Of a stretch of 64,000 nucleotides of DNA, positions 10,601 through 19,005 are shown one piece after another. Made by a program: the position numbers and the translations under genes. The notes beneath the pieces were generated by a model. The model made no database searches, was not told the DNA's origin, and worked only from the letters and a program-made list of their open reading frames with translations. The DNA comes from Saprospiraceae bacterium (GTDB lineage: Bacteria; Bacteroidota; Bacteroidia; Chitinophagales; Saprospiraceae), in NCBI GenBank assembly GCA_013001595.1, contig JABDMH010000136.1, positions 1 to 64,000 of the forward strand, given 5' to 3'. Within the stretch, counting starts at the first letter, position 1. Each line of letters starts with the position of its first letter.

Positions 10601-12657
10601 ATAGTGATCAAGTAATCAAGTTTTTCTCCAAAGATCGGGTAGAGGATAAAGACTACACACCAATAGGGGTGTACTTTGAGGATTTCCGAGTGAGGGAGAT
10701 CAGCGATTTTTTGGATCTGCAGGATGCCACCTATGACGGTGATCTCAATGGTGAACTAGTACTTCAGGATGTCACTCGTAAAGTGAGTTATCTGGCAGAC
10801 CTAGCTGTGAAAGACCTTACTTTTCAAGATGAACTTGTGGGTGATCTGACGATAAGTTCAGAGCAGAAATCTGAACAACGCATCGACCTGATGGTCAAAT
10901 TGGAAGGTGGAATAAGCGGGGTCGATCTACGAGGAACTTATAACCCTCAGTCCTCTGCTATAGATATTCAGGGTGAAGTAGATCGGTTAAGACTTAAGAA
11001 TCTAGATCCTTTTTTCAGGGACTACATTGAGCAAAGCGAGGGTGAAATATCGGGACTTATTGATATTCAAGGCACCACAAAATTGCCACAAATAAATGGC
11101 AGCATAGAGTTGGAAAACGTCTCTACAATTATTGACTACTTGCAAGGACGCTATACTTTGGACAACGAAGAACTGGAGATCAGACAAAATGAAATTTTAT
11201 TCGAAGATTTTACATTGACAGATCCTGAAGATCAAAGCGCTAAAATCAACGGTAAGATTGTGATCGAGAGTGTGGATGAGTATAGCTTGAGCTTAAAAGC
11301 CACAACGGATAAGTTTACCATTCTAAATACGTCATTGAAAGACAATGATCTATTTTATGGAAAGTTGGTTGTGCGTGCCAACGTAGACATCAGTGGTACT
11401 TCAGCGAAACCCATCTTGGACATGAATGTTCGCACACTTACAGGGACAGACCTCGCTATACGACCCTTGTCTTATGAAGCTAGTTTTCAACAGGAAGACT
11501 TCATCATTTTTGCCAATCCCGATGATTATATGCTGGATACCACCGTCTCCATTCAAGATTTGTATAAGTTGTCTGAATATGGTATTGAATTAACAGCCAA
11601 CCTCGAGTTGACACCGTCAGCGAAACTTACCATTGTGGTGGACCCGACCACTGGAGACAAATTGGTGTGCCGGGGTAGTGCCAATTTAACCGTTGATGTG
11701 ACCCCCCAGGGGAACCTATCGATTCTTGGTAACTACTCGATAACAGAGGGGCAGTATGCTTTTAATTTTCAGCGGGTACTCAAACGTACTTTTGAAATTG
11801 AACCTGGCAGTACGGTGTCATTCATTGGTGATCCTCTGAAGTCTCGCTTTGACATTACAGCGAGGTACTCGGTCAGTACTACAACCTATGAATTGATCAG
11901 AAATCAAAGTACGCTGAGTCCGGCAGAAGAGTCTAGGTCGAGGCAACGTCGTCAAGTCTTTGTGAAATTGGACCTGGAAGGGAACTTGGAAGATCCGGAG
12001 GCAAAATTTGATATCGTGCTTTCAGAGAATAGCGGTGCGGGTGTCACCAGCAGTGTGAGTAGCAAGCTTTTGCAATTGAGGGAGGATGAGTCATCGATGA
12101 ACAAGCAAGTTTTTGGTTTATTGATTTTCAATAGTTTTATCGCCGAGGAGCAGAGCGTAGGAGCGGCATCTCTAATTGCTGACGCTGGCCAATCAGCGAT
12201 TCTAACCAGTGTGAGCAATCTGTTGTCGAACGAATTGAATCGGTTGGCCAAACGCTACATTAAGGGTGTGGATCTCGACTTTGGTGTAGGTTCCTACAGT
12301 AGTGCTTTTGATGATGAAAATTCCCTTATTACCGAGCTTCAAGTGGGACTAAGTAAGAGTTTGCTCAATGATAGGCTTACGGTAAAGTTGGGTGGTAATG
12401 TGCAGTTTGATAATAGTTCTAGGGAGGATCTGGCTGCCAATCAAAATTCAACTTTTTCTGGTGACTTTGTCCTGGAGTATAAATTGACAGGAGATGGTGA
12501 TTATCGATTGCGTTTTTTCCAATCATTGAGCAATGAAGAGAATCTTTTTGAAGCTGGAACCAACTATTCTGAAACAGGTGTCTCAGTCTTTTTTACACGA
12601 TCTTTCAATAGTAAGAAATATCAACTACAGATTGAGGAAGGTAGCAAATCAGAATAA
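7630..12657 (+). CDS. tamB: TamB-family translocation/assembly module protein
   Basis: A 1675-residue protein anchored by one N-terminal membrane segment (about residues 11-32), with the rest in the periplasm. An AsmA/TamB N-terminal segment (LTGFLSKKLDAEVSVDQVKI) is followed by long repeating beta-groove repeats rich in DLxGxF patterns, and by the conserved DUF490/TamB C-terminal domain (LSILGNYSITEGQYAFNFQ, then GVDLDFGVGSYSS). In Proteobacteria TamB works with TamA in outer-membrane protein insertion and lipid transport. The reading frame is intact over 5 kb. tamL follows after 23 bases. Confidence 0.93.
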   Translation: MERGRIRKFGRYLLFGVGALLLMPMLLYLSIQIPTVQNVVVHKLTGFLSKKLDAEVSVDQVKIKLFKTASLDGIYLEDLNGDTLLHISELDIDLGLFNLFRKEIEIDHLALRNSKINLKRLQGDSTFNYEFILDAFSKNDQDTSRSAWKLGIGKVELDDLFFSQLDEIDSSHLVADLVRLRVYVDEINLPERKLALNQIGGSGTMIKYEYWSEVPAVDTLSQRAAPARFPGTSWDIALKQLRLEDGGFVFAQRHADRNEEHVDFRNLDLDIGHLFLDELVWSAEQLDVVLRRASLTDHSGFAIKNVKATLYINPEMLHINDFQAETPYSAIESNTALDFNSFSDLSQFSDSVYITAYFDDAQIGLADLNYLLPVLQEQRFFNNKLKEIIRIDGGVKGTLSELNIDHLKIEVPNHLNLAANGQVTDLTGEQIDFDIALTDFSTSYDALRSLTKDVALPEGIAPWGDFDLTGDFKGSINDLYGRDIQLKTSGVTGFIGDFRIRGLPMVDQAVFDLEVDALRSISQDLDGFVDGGMPDAVDSLGAFFFRGDFHGTFREFTVAGDFISEAGDVSTNFDIKFAPDYTDAIYSGDISTDSFDLGKILADEHVGFLSMDVYSYGQGLNESNLKTVVIGDVEHLDLLGYAYEGLELDGRFDKKQFSGHAEISDENIDFDFEGVISLSDSISKFRFKSRVDTINFKALNLLDTELGLSARLRSDFRGPDLYSMDGGIKATGLSLSNLTHSYRIDALDITAEMVPGEGREIKIESDILDGFIKGDFTIGDLPSMMKSYVNNYFPINGIDSVVVATDSLFSEQEDTILPDQSFAFELSLINTQPVIALVALDLQVLDTVLLSGGMNASTREMSLDGYLGRLEYGSISLGPINLRSRGDEHMLDNVLEVKDTRLSGDIHFPYLYADALLENDSAYFSILLEGDRDSFPEKLGLAALLVREQDLYSATLNDVITLNNKTWQVNPQNRIQFKDNYLSISDLTMSHSDQVIKFFSKDRVEDKDYTPIGVYFEDFRVREISDFLDLQDATYDGDLNGELVLQDVTRKVSYLADLAVKDLTFQDELVGDLTISSEQKSEQRIDLMVKLEGGISGVDLRGTYNPQSSAIDIQGEVDRLRLKNLDPFFRDYIEQSEGEISGLIDIQGTTKLPQINGSIELENVSTIIDYLQGRYTLDNEELEIRQNEILFEDFTLTDPEDQSAKINGKIVIESVDEYSLSLKATTDKFTILNTSLKDNDLFYGKLVVRANVDISGTSAKPILDMNVRTLTGTDLAIRPLSYEASFQQEDFIIFANPDDYMLDTTVSIQDLYKLSEYGIELTANLELTPSAKLTIVVDPTTGDKLVCRGSANLTVDVTPQGNLSILGNYSITEGQYAFNFQRVLKRTFEIEPGSTVSFIGDPLKSRFDITARYSVSTTTYELIRNQSTLSPAEESRSRQRRQVFVKLDLEGNLEDPEAKFDIVLSENSGAGVTSSVSSKLLQLREDESSMNKQVFGLLIFNSFIAEEQSVGAASLIADAGQSAILTSVSNLLSNELNRLAKRYIKGVDLDFGVGSYSSAFDDENSLITELQVGLSKSLLNDRLTVKLGGNVQFDNSSREDLAANQNSTFSGDFVLEYKLTGDGDYRLRFFQSLSNEENLFEAGTNYSETGVSVFFTRSFNSKKYQLQIEEGSKSE

Positions 12658-12680
12658 AATCGGTCTGCTTTAATAAAATT

Positions 12681-14987
12681 ATGTTAAGAGTCATATCATA
12701 TCTGTGCTTGCTGTTGGTATTGAGTAGCTGTACTGTGGGTAAGTATATTGATGATGACATACGTCTCTACGGAGGAGCATCAGTGGAGTTGAGGGAGCCT
12801 GATTATTTTATTAATGCGGGCTCGGTAAGGGCTGACTTATTAGATATTTCGCAACCAAAGAAAAATAGGGGATTTCCTCTATGGATTCATTATGCTTTTG
12901 GAAATCCAGAGCGAGAGAGAGGTTTCGGAAACTTCATTAAACGGCAGTTCGGTCAAGAACCTGTTTTTTACAGTGATGATGAAGTTGAACGGTCGAAACT
13001 GGGTATGCGCAAGTTCCTTTACGATCAGGGTTATTTTAATGCTACCGTAGAATACGACAGTATTCACCGAGATCAGCGTGTACATGTGCGGTATGTCGCA
13101 GGAACGACTGGTCGGTATCGTATGCGGGACGTCCATTTTCCTAGGGATAGTAGTGCCATGGCTCGGGTGGTCGAAAATCTAAGGCAACATACAGAACTGA
13201 GATCCGATGCATACTATTCACTCGAAAGGCTTGTCAAGGAGCGTAGTAGAATAGGCACCGAGGCACGAAATCAAGGATTTTATCATTTCACGGATGAGGA
13301 CATCTTTTATTTTGTGGATACCAATGCGGTCAATCGGACCGATTCTTTATACGCTGATATTTGGTTGAGGATAAGGGCACCGAGGGAAGGGGAAAATTAT
13401 AAACAATACAGAATCGGCCATAGCTATATTTATCCAAATTATGATTTGAGTTTAAACTCAGTCGAAGGGCTCTTCGACTCCACGGTATACGGGGACTTGC
13501 GCATTTTTCAAAACACGCAGATTCTAAAACCCAAGACACTGGATGAGTCCATTACACAAAATTATAACGATATATACTCAGAAGAGCGGCAGATCGCGAC
13601 CACTAATCATCTGTTAGATCTGGACATTTACAAATTTGTCAATCTGAATTATCGAATCCGTGAAGTTGGAGACACCAACTACCTTGACAGATACATTTAC
13701 TTGACACCGGGCCAAGTGCAGACTATTTCCGCAGAATTGGAAGCTACTACGCGAGCCAATACATTGGGTATGTCGATCAAAGGTAGCTATGCACATAAAA
13801 ACCTTTTCCATGGTGCAGAAAGGTTGGACTTGAGCTTATCTACTGGATTTGAGAATGGTGGGCGAATACAGGTGGGTGATGATACCTTACGCAATAATTT
13901 GGTCGAGTTGACGGCCAGGGTGGATCTTTCCATTCCAAGATTTGTCGTTCCCTTCGTGAGAATTGATCAAGGATCAACATTCCATATCCCACGAACTAAG
14001 ATTGGCATCCTGGCAAATTTTCAACGCCGCAGGAGCTTATTTACATCGAGAAATTACAAATTTACATTTGGATACGATTGGGAAGAAACGCGAGAGAAAA
14101 GGCATCAAATAGATCTATTCTCCTTTAACATCTTTAATATTTCTCAGAAGTCGGAGCCATTCCAGCGGTTGCTGGATGAGAATACAAGACTGGAAAGAAG
14201 TTTATCAAATCTGCTCATCTTAGGTTCGACCTATATCTATACCTACACTAATCAAGAACTCGACAAGCGAAAGGACTACTTTTTCTTCCTAGGACAATTA
14301 GAGGCTGCAGGAAATACCAGTTACTTGGCATCTAGGATGTTTAAGGGTACTAGTCCGGAGCCATATCGGATGTTTGGGCGCCAGTTTTCGCAGTTTACAA
14401 AATTCGATTTCGATGTGCGCTACCATTGGGTGGGAAGGAACAGCAGCTTGGTTACGCGCTTTGTGCCAGGAATCGGAATACCATACCTTAATTCCACAAG
14501 TTTGCCTTACATCAAACAATATTACCTGGGTGGAGCCAGCAGTATGCGGGCATTTCCCATCAGGAGTCTCTTGGGTAGTTATACACCAGATGTTGAGAAT
14601 AATGTTGCTACCATTAGTTTTGAGCAGACTGGTGAAGTGAAGTTGGAGGGAAATATTGAATATCGATTTGATATTTTATCTGCACTGTATCTCAAGGGTG
14701 CCTTTTTTCTGGATGTGGGCAACACTTGGCTCCTGGATCCACAAAAACTAGAGGCAGATAGGGCGAAGGTTTTTAATACCAATAGCTTTGCTAGCGAGTT
14801 GGCATTTGGGGCCGGAGCCGGTGTTCGAGTTGATATACAATATGTGGTGTTGCGGTTGGATTTTGGTGTTCCGTTGAAGAAACCATTCTTGGAGGTTGGT
14901 GAAAGGTGGACCTTTGGTCGAATGGGAAATAGAGGTTGGTTTAAGGATAATCTCACATTGAATATCGCATTGGGTTATCCGTTTTAG
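12681..14987 (+). CDS. tamL: TamL, BamA/TamA-family outer-membrane lipoprotein
   Basis: A 768-residue Omp85-family protein. A lipoprotein signal ends in VLSSC with the lipid cysteine at residue 17, the feature that separates Bacteroidota TamL from proteobacterial TamA. POTRA-like domains with FLYDQGYFNATVEYD and VHVRYVAGTTGRYR follow, then a 16-strand barrel domain from about residue 350, with YLGGASSMRAFPIRSLLGS as the (V/I)RGF-region equivalent and a C-terminal strand ending in phenylalanine (ALGYPF). It is expected to form a membrane-spanning complex with the TamB encoded just upstream. Confidence 0.92.
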   Translation: MLRVISYLCLLLVLSSCTVGKYIDDDIRLYGGASVELREPDYFINAGSVRADLLDISQPKKNRGFPLWIHYAFGNPERERGFGNFIKRQFGQEPVFYSDDEVERSKLGMRKFLYDQGYFNATVEYDSIHRDQRVHVRYVAGTTGRYRMRDVHFPRDSSAMARVVENLRQHTELRSDAYYSLERLVKERSRIGTEARNQGFYHFTDEDIFYFVDTNAVNRTDSLYADIWLRIRAPREGENYKQYRIGHSYIYPNYDLSLNSVEGLFDSTVYGDLRIFQNTQILKPKTLDESITQNYNDIYSEERQIATTNHLLDLDIYKFVNLNYRIREVGDTNYLDRYIYLTPGQVQTISAELEATTRANTLGMSIKGSYAHKNLFHGAERLDLSLSTGFENGGRIQVGDDTLRNNLVELTARVDLSIPRFVVPFVRIDQGSTFHIPRTKIGILANFQRRRSLFTSRNYKFTFGYDWEETREKRHQIDLFSFNIFNISQKSEPFQRLLDENTRLERSLSNLLILGSTYIYTYTNQELDKRKDYFFFLGQLEAAGNTSYLASRMFKGTSPEPYRMFGRQFSQFTKFDFDVRYHWVGRNSSLVTRFVPGIGIPYLNSTSLPYIKQYYLGGASSMRAFPIRSLLGSYTPDVENNVATISFEQTGEVKLEGNIEYRFDILSALYLKGAFFLDVGNTWLLDPQKLEADRAKVFNTNSFASELAFGAGAGVRVDIQYVVLRLDFGVPLKKPFLEVGERWTFGRMGNRGWFKDNLTLNIALGYPF

Positions 14988-15209
14988 AGCAGATTACGGC
15001 CAAGGGCTGAACGGATGTAGCTATGTGAACTTTTCTTTGATAATCTGCTGTCCAGTGACTTTAGGTGTGATCCAAATGGATGCCGGTTAACTCTTGTTAA
15101 GAGATTCCCCGGAAGAGACATTCGACAGAACCATTGGCTTACAATATGTACTCATTTAATGAGCATCACCAAAAAAGGCTATCTTATATGGAATAAGCCA
15201 GTCAACAGC

Positions 15210-15899
15210 ATGCGCTACGAGCTAACCCACGATTCCATCGCCAAACAAATCTACGACAAGGCGTCTGGCGAGGTCCTACAGCGACGGAAGATCGAGCGAG
15301 CGATAAAAGAGGCACATCTAGATTTTCAGGAGCGAGGAGCAAGCCTAACCCAAGAGAATGCTGATCATTACAAATCCTTTTTGAATCAGGTCAATATAAC
15401 TGACGATGAAGAGGCATTTGTCGTCGATGCGAGTAAGACACTACGTAGGGCGAGGATACTCAGGACTACTGGTTATGTAGTTATTGGGGCATTATTCGTC
15501 ATCGTCCTAGGCTGGGCGTTGCTTACCTTCTCCTACGCGATGGCTCAAACTGCAGAGAAACAGGCTATTGAGCTTGTAGATCAAGCCAAAATTGCTCTTA
15601 ACACAGGCAACCTAATTATGTCACTCCGGCTCAGTCAGGCCGCATATGACATTTGTATGCCTAAAAATAGAGTCCTAAGAATAGCATGGTGGGTACAAGG
15701 CTTTTTTACATTTCCTGATTTACCCTTCGCGGAAGTGGATGAGGTGCTGAAAAAGTGCTTGTCATCAAAGGAATTTGCTGCTCTGAAAATGCAGACTGCT
15801 GGGGAACGGCCCACACCTAAGGAGACCTTCGAATGGCTACAGAAAGCAGATATACCACATTTGACTTCTGAGGATAGCACCACATTCAGGCTTAAATGA
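15210..15899 (+). CDS. Detached C-terminal half of a STAND NTPase, membrane anchored
   Basis: About 229 residues from the ATG at 15210; an ATG at 15159 would add 17 residues without visible homology. The start RYELTHDSIAKQI equals the end of the winged-helix region of STAND NTPases (IELAHDSLAQLI in the copy at 23700-25898). FLNQVNITDDEEAFVVDASK also matches FLSLLDVDQHVLNFVDASQ in that copy. A transmembrane helix follows at about residues 88-110, then a helical tail of about 115 residues. There is no P-loop. The STAND NTPase at 17805 stops exactly where this protein begins. It is the first gene of the operon, 42 bases before the CHAT gene. It may pair with the truncated NTPase as a separate subunit or be the remnant of a tandem duplication. 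Confidence 0.68.
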   Translation: MRYELTHDSIAKQIYDKASGEVLQRRKIERAIKEAHLDFQERGASLTQENADHYKSFLNQVNITDDEEAFVVDASKTLRRARILRTTGYVVIGALFVIVLGWALLTFSYAMAQTAEKQAIELVDQAKIALNTGNLIMSLRLSQAAYDICMPKNRVLRIAWWVQGFFTFPDLPFAEVDEVLKKCLSSKEFAALKMQTAGERPTPKETFEWLQKADIPHLTSEDSTTFRLK

Positions 15900-15941
15900 A
15901 GCCACTGGCCTCGGTAATTAAAGTAATTTGATCACATAGTT

Positions 15942-17801
15942 TTGAAAAAAAATCCGCCGATTCTATTCTTTTCTTTCGCCAATGACCAGGATCAGTACCT
16001 GGCCATGCTCAAGCAGGAGAGTACCCAAATTTATGATAGTCTGGAAGATCTAAAAATTAAGGGATTTATCTCCATCCATCGTGAAGAAAGTGCCGATATT
16101 GATAAGATCTTCGACCGGTTTTCTAAATACAAAGAAGACATTGCCATCTTTCACTATGGAGGTCATGCGAATGGAACCCATCTGAAACTTGAGGGAGATG
16201 CCGGTCATGCGGAGGGACTGGCACAATTGATGGGACAGCAGCCCAATCTCAAACTGGTATTTCTAAACGGCTGTGCTTCTAAGGGGCAGGTCCAATGTTT
16301 ATTTGATGCCGGTGTGCCGGCCGTAATAGCCACTTCTGTTAAAGTTCAGGATAGCTGGGCCTTGAACTTCGCCCGGTATTTTTACAAAGGGCTCTCTAAT
16401 GGTCGCACGATCGGTCAAGCTTTCAGACACGCCCAGGCGTATCTGAAGACCATCCCTGGTTCGATCTCCGCCAACTATTTGTATGAACTACCGGCATGGG
16501 GTAAACCTGTAGATAGCATTCCCTGGGGGTTGTACATGAATCCCAATGCAAAGGATGATATCACGTATTGGCGTCTGCCCTATTACAAGCCAGTGAGTTT
16601 TTCACAAGATTTGATTCAGTACATCCGGGAGAGTTTTCCCAGCAATCGCTATATCGTTCAATACGTACTCGAAGAGATGTGCAACGACAATCCAGATATT
16701 CTGAACGATATGTATGAAGCGAAAGCCGGAGAACGTGTAAAAAAAGACAGCAGCCAATACCCCTGGATCCTGATTGAAAATTTTCCCTGGCCAATAGGTG
16801 CTCAGATTCTCAAACTATTTCAATTTCGGGGTCCCACCTTAGAGCGATTGGAGCACCTCGTCAGCACGTATGTGCTGACATCTCAGGTCTTGTATTATAT
16901 CATACTGTCCGATCTATGGATGAAGTGTCGTGAGGAGAAAATGCCTATCCCTTGGGCCAGTATTGACATGGACAAGTCGACCTATTTGGAATTTGATTTT
17001 CTGCAGCAGGTTAAACCACTCTATGAACAGGTGCTCAAAAAGGGTACCCCATTTGTAGATGAATATGAAAAAATCGTTGGAGATTTAACAGAACAGGGAA
17101 GTCTGCTCCAGAAATCGCATTTGCACCTGGAATCGCTCAAGAAAACGCTATTAACCCAAACGCCGCAACGGGATGTTGACACCTTATGTCTGCAGGCAGA
17201 GCAAGCCTTGGTCCACATCCTCAAGGCAGCCACATTTCTTTCCCGTTACCGGATGTTAACCGTTCGTCAAGTGGGTATTTTTAGGCCACGTTTCGCTGCC
17301 CCAGAATATGAACTGGATATGGGACCACTCAATGCCTCCCATGATTCGAGCCTGAGCCTTTATAGAGATGCCGACCGGAGAAAAAAACCGACCATCTCGG
17401 ACAGCACTTCAATCGTGCTTGTTCCCAGTGAAGACAGCATGGAACATTCACTCAATTTATCTCCCTTTATAATGGATAAAAATACCTTCGCGCAAGTGAA
17501 AAAGAGTGAATCCACCGATCAGGATAAGATCCCCCATGTCTTTGTCATGGGCTGGAAGGAGGATGGAGAATTGCACTATCTGGATGTAAAACACAGCATA
17601 TTTACCGCGGCTAAAAAAGTTTCGGACCAAGTTCATACGGGAATGACTTTAGATGACTTTGTGGAGGGTCGAACCATTCCAGAAGTAGAACCCAACGATT
17701 TTGGCCTGGATATGGATCCAGTGCAACCAGCGGACAGCCCGAAAGTATTTCAATTGCTGAAGGATCAGTATGACCAGTTGGTCGCAGACCAAAAAATTTA
17801 G
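15942..17801 (+). CDS. CHAT-domain caspase-fold protease
   Basis: A 619-residue protein starting at TTG (15942). The CHAT domain covers about residues 1-190. The predicted catalytic histidine is H75 in FHYGGHANG and the nucleophile is C111 in LVFLNGCAS; VPAVIATSVKVQDSWA and FRHAQAYLKT complete the fold. Residues about 195-470 are mostly helical, without TPR repeats that I can see. The last 120 residues are a mixed beta module containing SLNLSPFIMDKNTF, also present in the second CHAT protein at 25895-27715. CHAT proteases are usually activated by a sensor partner and cleave downstream effectors. The next gene, a STAND NTPase, begins 3 bases after the stop. The substrate is unknown; the metacaspase protein encoded downstream is one possibility. 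Confidence 0.83.
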   Translation: MKKNPPILFFSFANDQDQYLAMLKQESTQIYDSLEDLKIKGFISIHREESADIDKIFDRFSKYKEDIAIFHYGGHANGTHLKLEGDAGHAEGLAQLMGQQPNLKLVFLNGCASKGQVQCLFDAGVPAVIATSVKVQDSWALNFARYFYKGLSNGRTIGQAFRHAQAYLKTIPGSISANYLYELPAWGKPVDSIPWGLYMNPNAKDDITYWRLPYYKPVSFSQDLIQYIRESFPSNRYIVQYVLEEMCNDNPDILNDMYEAKAGERVKKDSSQYPWILIENFPWPIGAQILKLFQFRGPTLERLEHLVSTYVLTSQVLYYIILSDLWMKCREEKMPIPWASIDMDKSTYLEFDFLQQVKPLYEQVLKKGTPFVDEYEKIVGDLTEQGSLLQKSHLHLESLKKTLLTQTPQRDVDTLCLQAEQALVHILKAATFLSRYRMLTVRQVGIFRPRFAAPEYELDMGPLNASHDSSLSLYRDADRRKKPTISDSTSIVLVPSEDSMEHSLNLSPFIMDKNTFAQVKKSESTDQDKIPHVFVMGWKEDGELHYLDVKHSIFTAAKKVSDQVHTGMTLDDFVEGRTIPEVEPNDFGLDMDPVQPADSPKVFQLLKDQYDQLVADQKI

Positions 17802-17804
17802 TTC

Positions 17805-18881
17805 ATGGCAGAAAGTCCCTTCCTCTTTTTGGCTGCATATGAGAAAAAAGACAAGAATAAATTCTTTGGCAGGACTAAAGAGGTGGCCCAACTCTATAAC
17901 GCGGTACATGCTTCTAACCTCATTTTACTTTATGGCACATCAGGCACCGGTAAAACCAGCTTGGTCAATTGTGGTTTGGCCAATCAATTCCACGATACGG
18001 ATTGGCTACCCATTTTCGTTCGGCGCAACAGCGACTTAAATCAGAGCTTGGATCTTGCGGTCTCTAAATATGTCCGTTCCACCGGCAAGGATGACACGCT
18101 GGTCCAACGAATCCGTCATATCTATCGCGAGCAATTTAAGCCCGTTTACCTCCTTTTTGATCAATTTGAAGAGCTCTATATCTTGGGATCTAGGCAAGAA
18201 CAGGGTGCCTTTCATGCGACAATCGCAGACTTGCTTCAGTCGGGCGTTCAATGCAAAGTTCTGCTGATCATGCGAGAAGAGTATCTGGCTTCCCTAGATG
18301 GATTCGAAAAAGCAGTACCATCCCTCTTTGACAATCGGTTGCGCATTGAGCGGATGAATAATCTTGGCTTAAGCAAAGTCATTTTGGGCACGGCCCAGGA
18401 GGGTAGTATTGAGATCGCTGAACCCAAAGTTACCGTCCATGGTATTCTTGACAACATTAGAGATAAACGTGAAGGGATCGACTTGACTAATCTACAGGTC
18501 TACTTGAAAGAACTTTGGGATTTAGATATGGAAAGGCAGACTGGAGGTCAAAAACTTCCGGATGAGAATTACGTTGCCCGATTTGATCCGGCGTTAGTGA
18601 AAAAGGCAGGGCGTATTCAAAATGTGCTCTCCGATTTTCTGGACAAGGAAATGGAAGCCTTGGAGTTGCGGCTGGAGCAACAAGGAGTAGAGCATGCCGA
18701 GGGACTGCCGTTGGAAATTCTCTTTACCCTGGTCACGGATGACGGTACTAAGCGGCCCATGGACCTAGAATCGATCGTCAAAGGTCTACCCAAGCACCGT
18801 CGTCTCGATTCTCAGCATTTGCAATATTGTATGAAAGAATTCGAAAGGATTAGATTACTGACGCCTTTGACCAGCGATTAA
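17805..18881 (+). CDS. Truncated STAND-type NTPase (nSTAND1-like)
   Basis: A 358-residue NTPase. The linker EKKDKNKFFGR precedes the P-loop. Walker A is GTSGTGKT at 44-51 and Walker B is VYLLFDQFEE at 114-123. KVLLIMREEYL resembles the sensor-1 strand and arginine, and helical/winged-helix sequence follows. The protein stops at FERIRLLTPLTSD, inside the winged-helix domain, where the paralogue at 23700-25898 continues with the AHDSLAQ segment, membrane helix and sensor domain. The missing piece is encoded 2.6 kb upstream at 15210-15899. STAND NTPases act as ligand-gated switches that oligomerise when ATP bound. Its place next to the CHAT gene suggests it controls that protease. Confidence 0.82.
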   Translation: MAESPFLFLAAYEKKDKNKFFGRTKEVAQLYNAVHASNLILLYGTSGTGKTSLVNCGLANQFHDTDWLPIFVRRNSDLNQSLDLAVSKYVRSTGKDDTLVQRIRHIYREQFKPVYLLFDQFEELYILGSRQEQGAFHATIADLLQSGVQCKVLLIMREEYLASLDGFEKAVPSLFDNRLRIERMNNLGLSKVILGTAQEGSIEIAEPKVTVHGILDNIRDKREGIDLTNLQVYLKELWDLDMERQTGGQKLPDENYVARFDPALVKKAGRIQNVLSDFLDKEMEALELRLEQQGVEHAEGLPLEILFTLVTDDGTKRPMDLESIVKGLPKHRRLDSQHLQYCMKEFERIRLLTPLTSD

Positions 18882-19005
18882 TTTACCTTTTGTATCTTTT
18901 GTAACTCGTCACATGAACACCCGTTGACTGCAATGCTATGGGATCTTACATGGCATCAGATTGATGCTAAGCGAAACCTCAGCATGTTCAAATTAAATAG
19001 ATAAA

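Noticed and set aside
14988-15049. 9-bp inverted repeat (AGCAGATTA / TAATCTGCT) after tamL as terminator
   Set aside because: The loop is about 44 bases and no T run follows; too weak to call.
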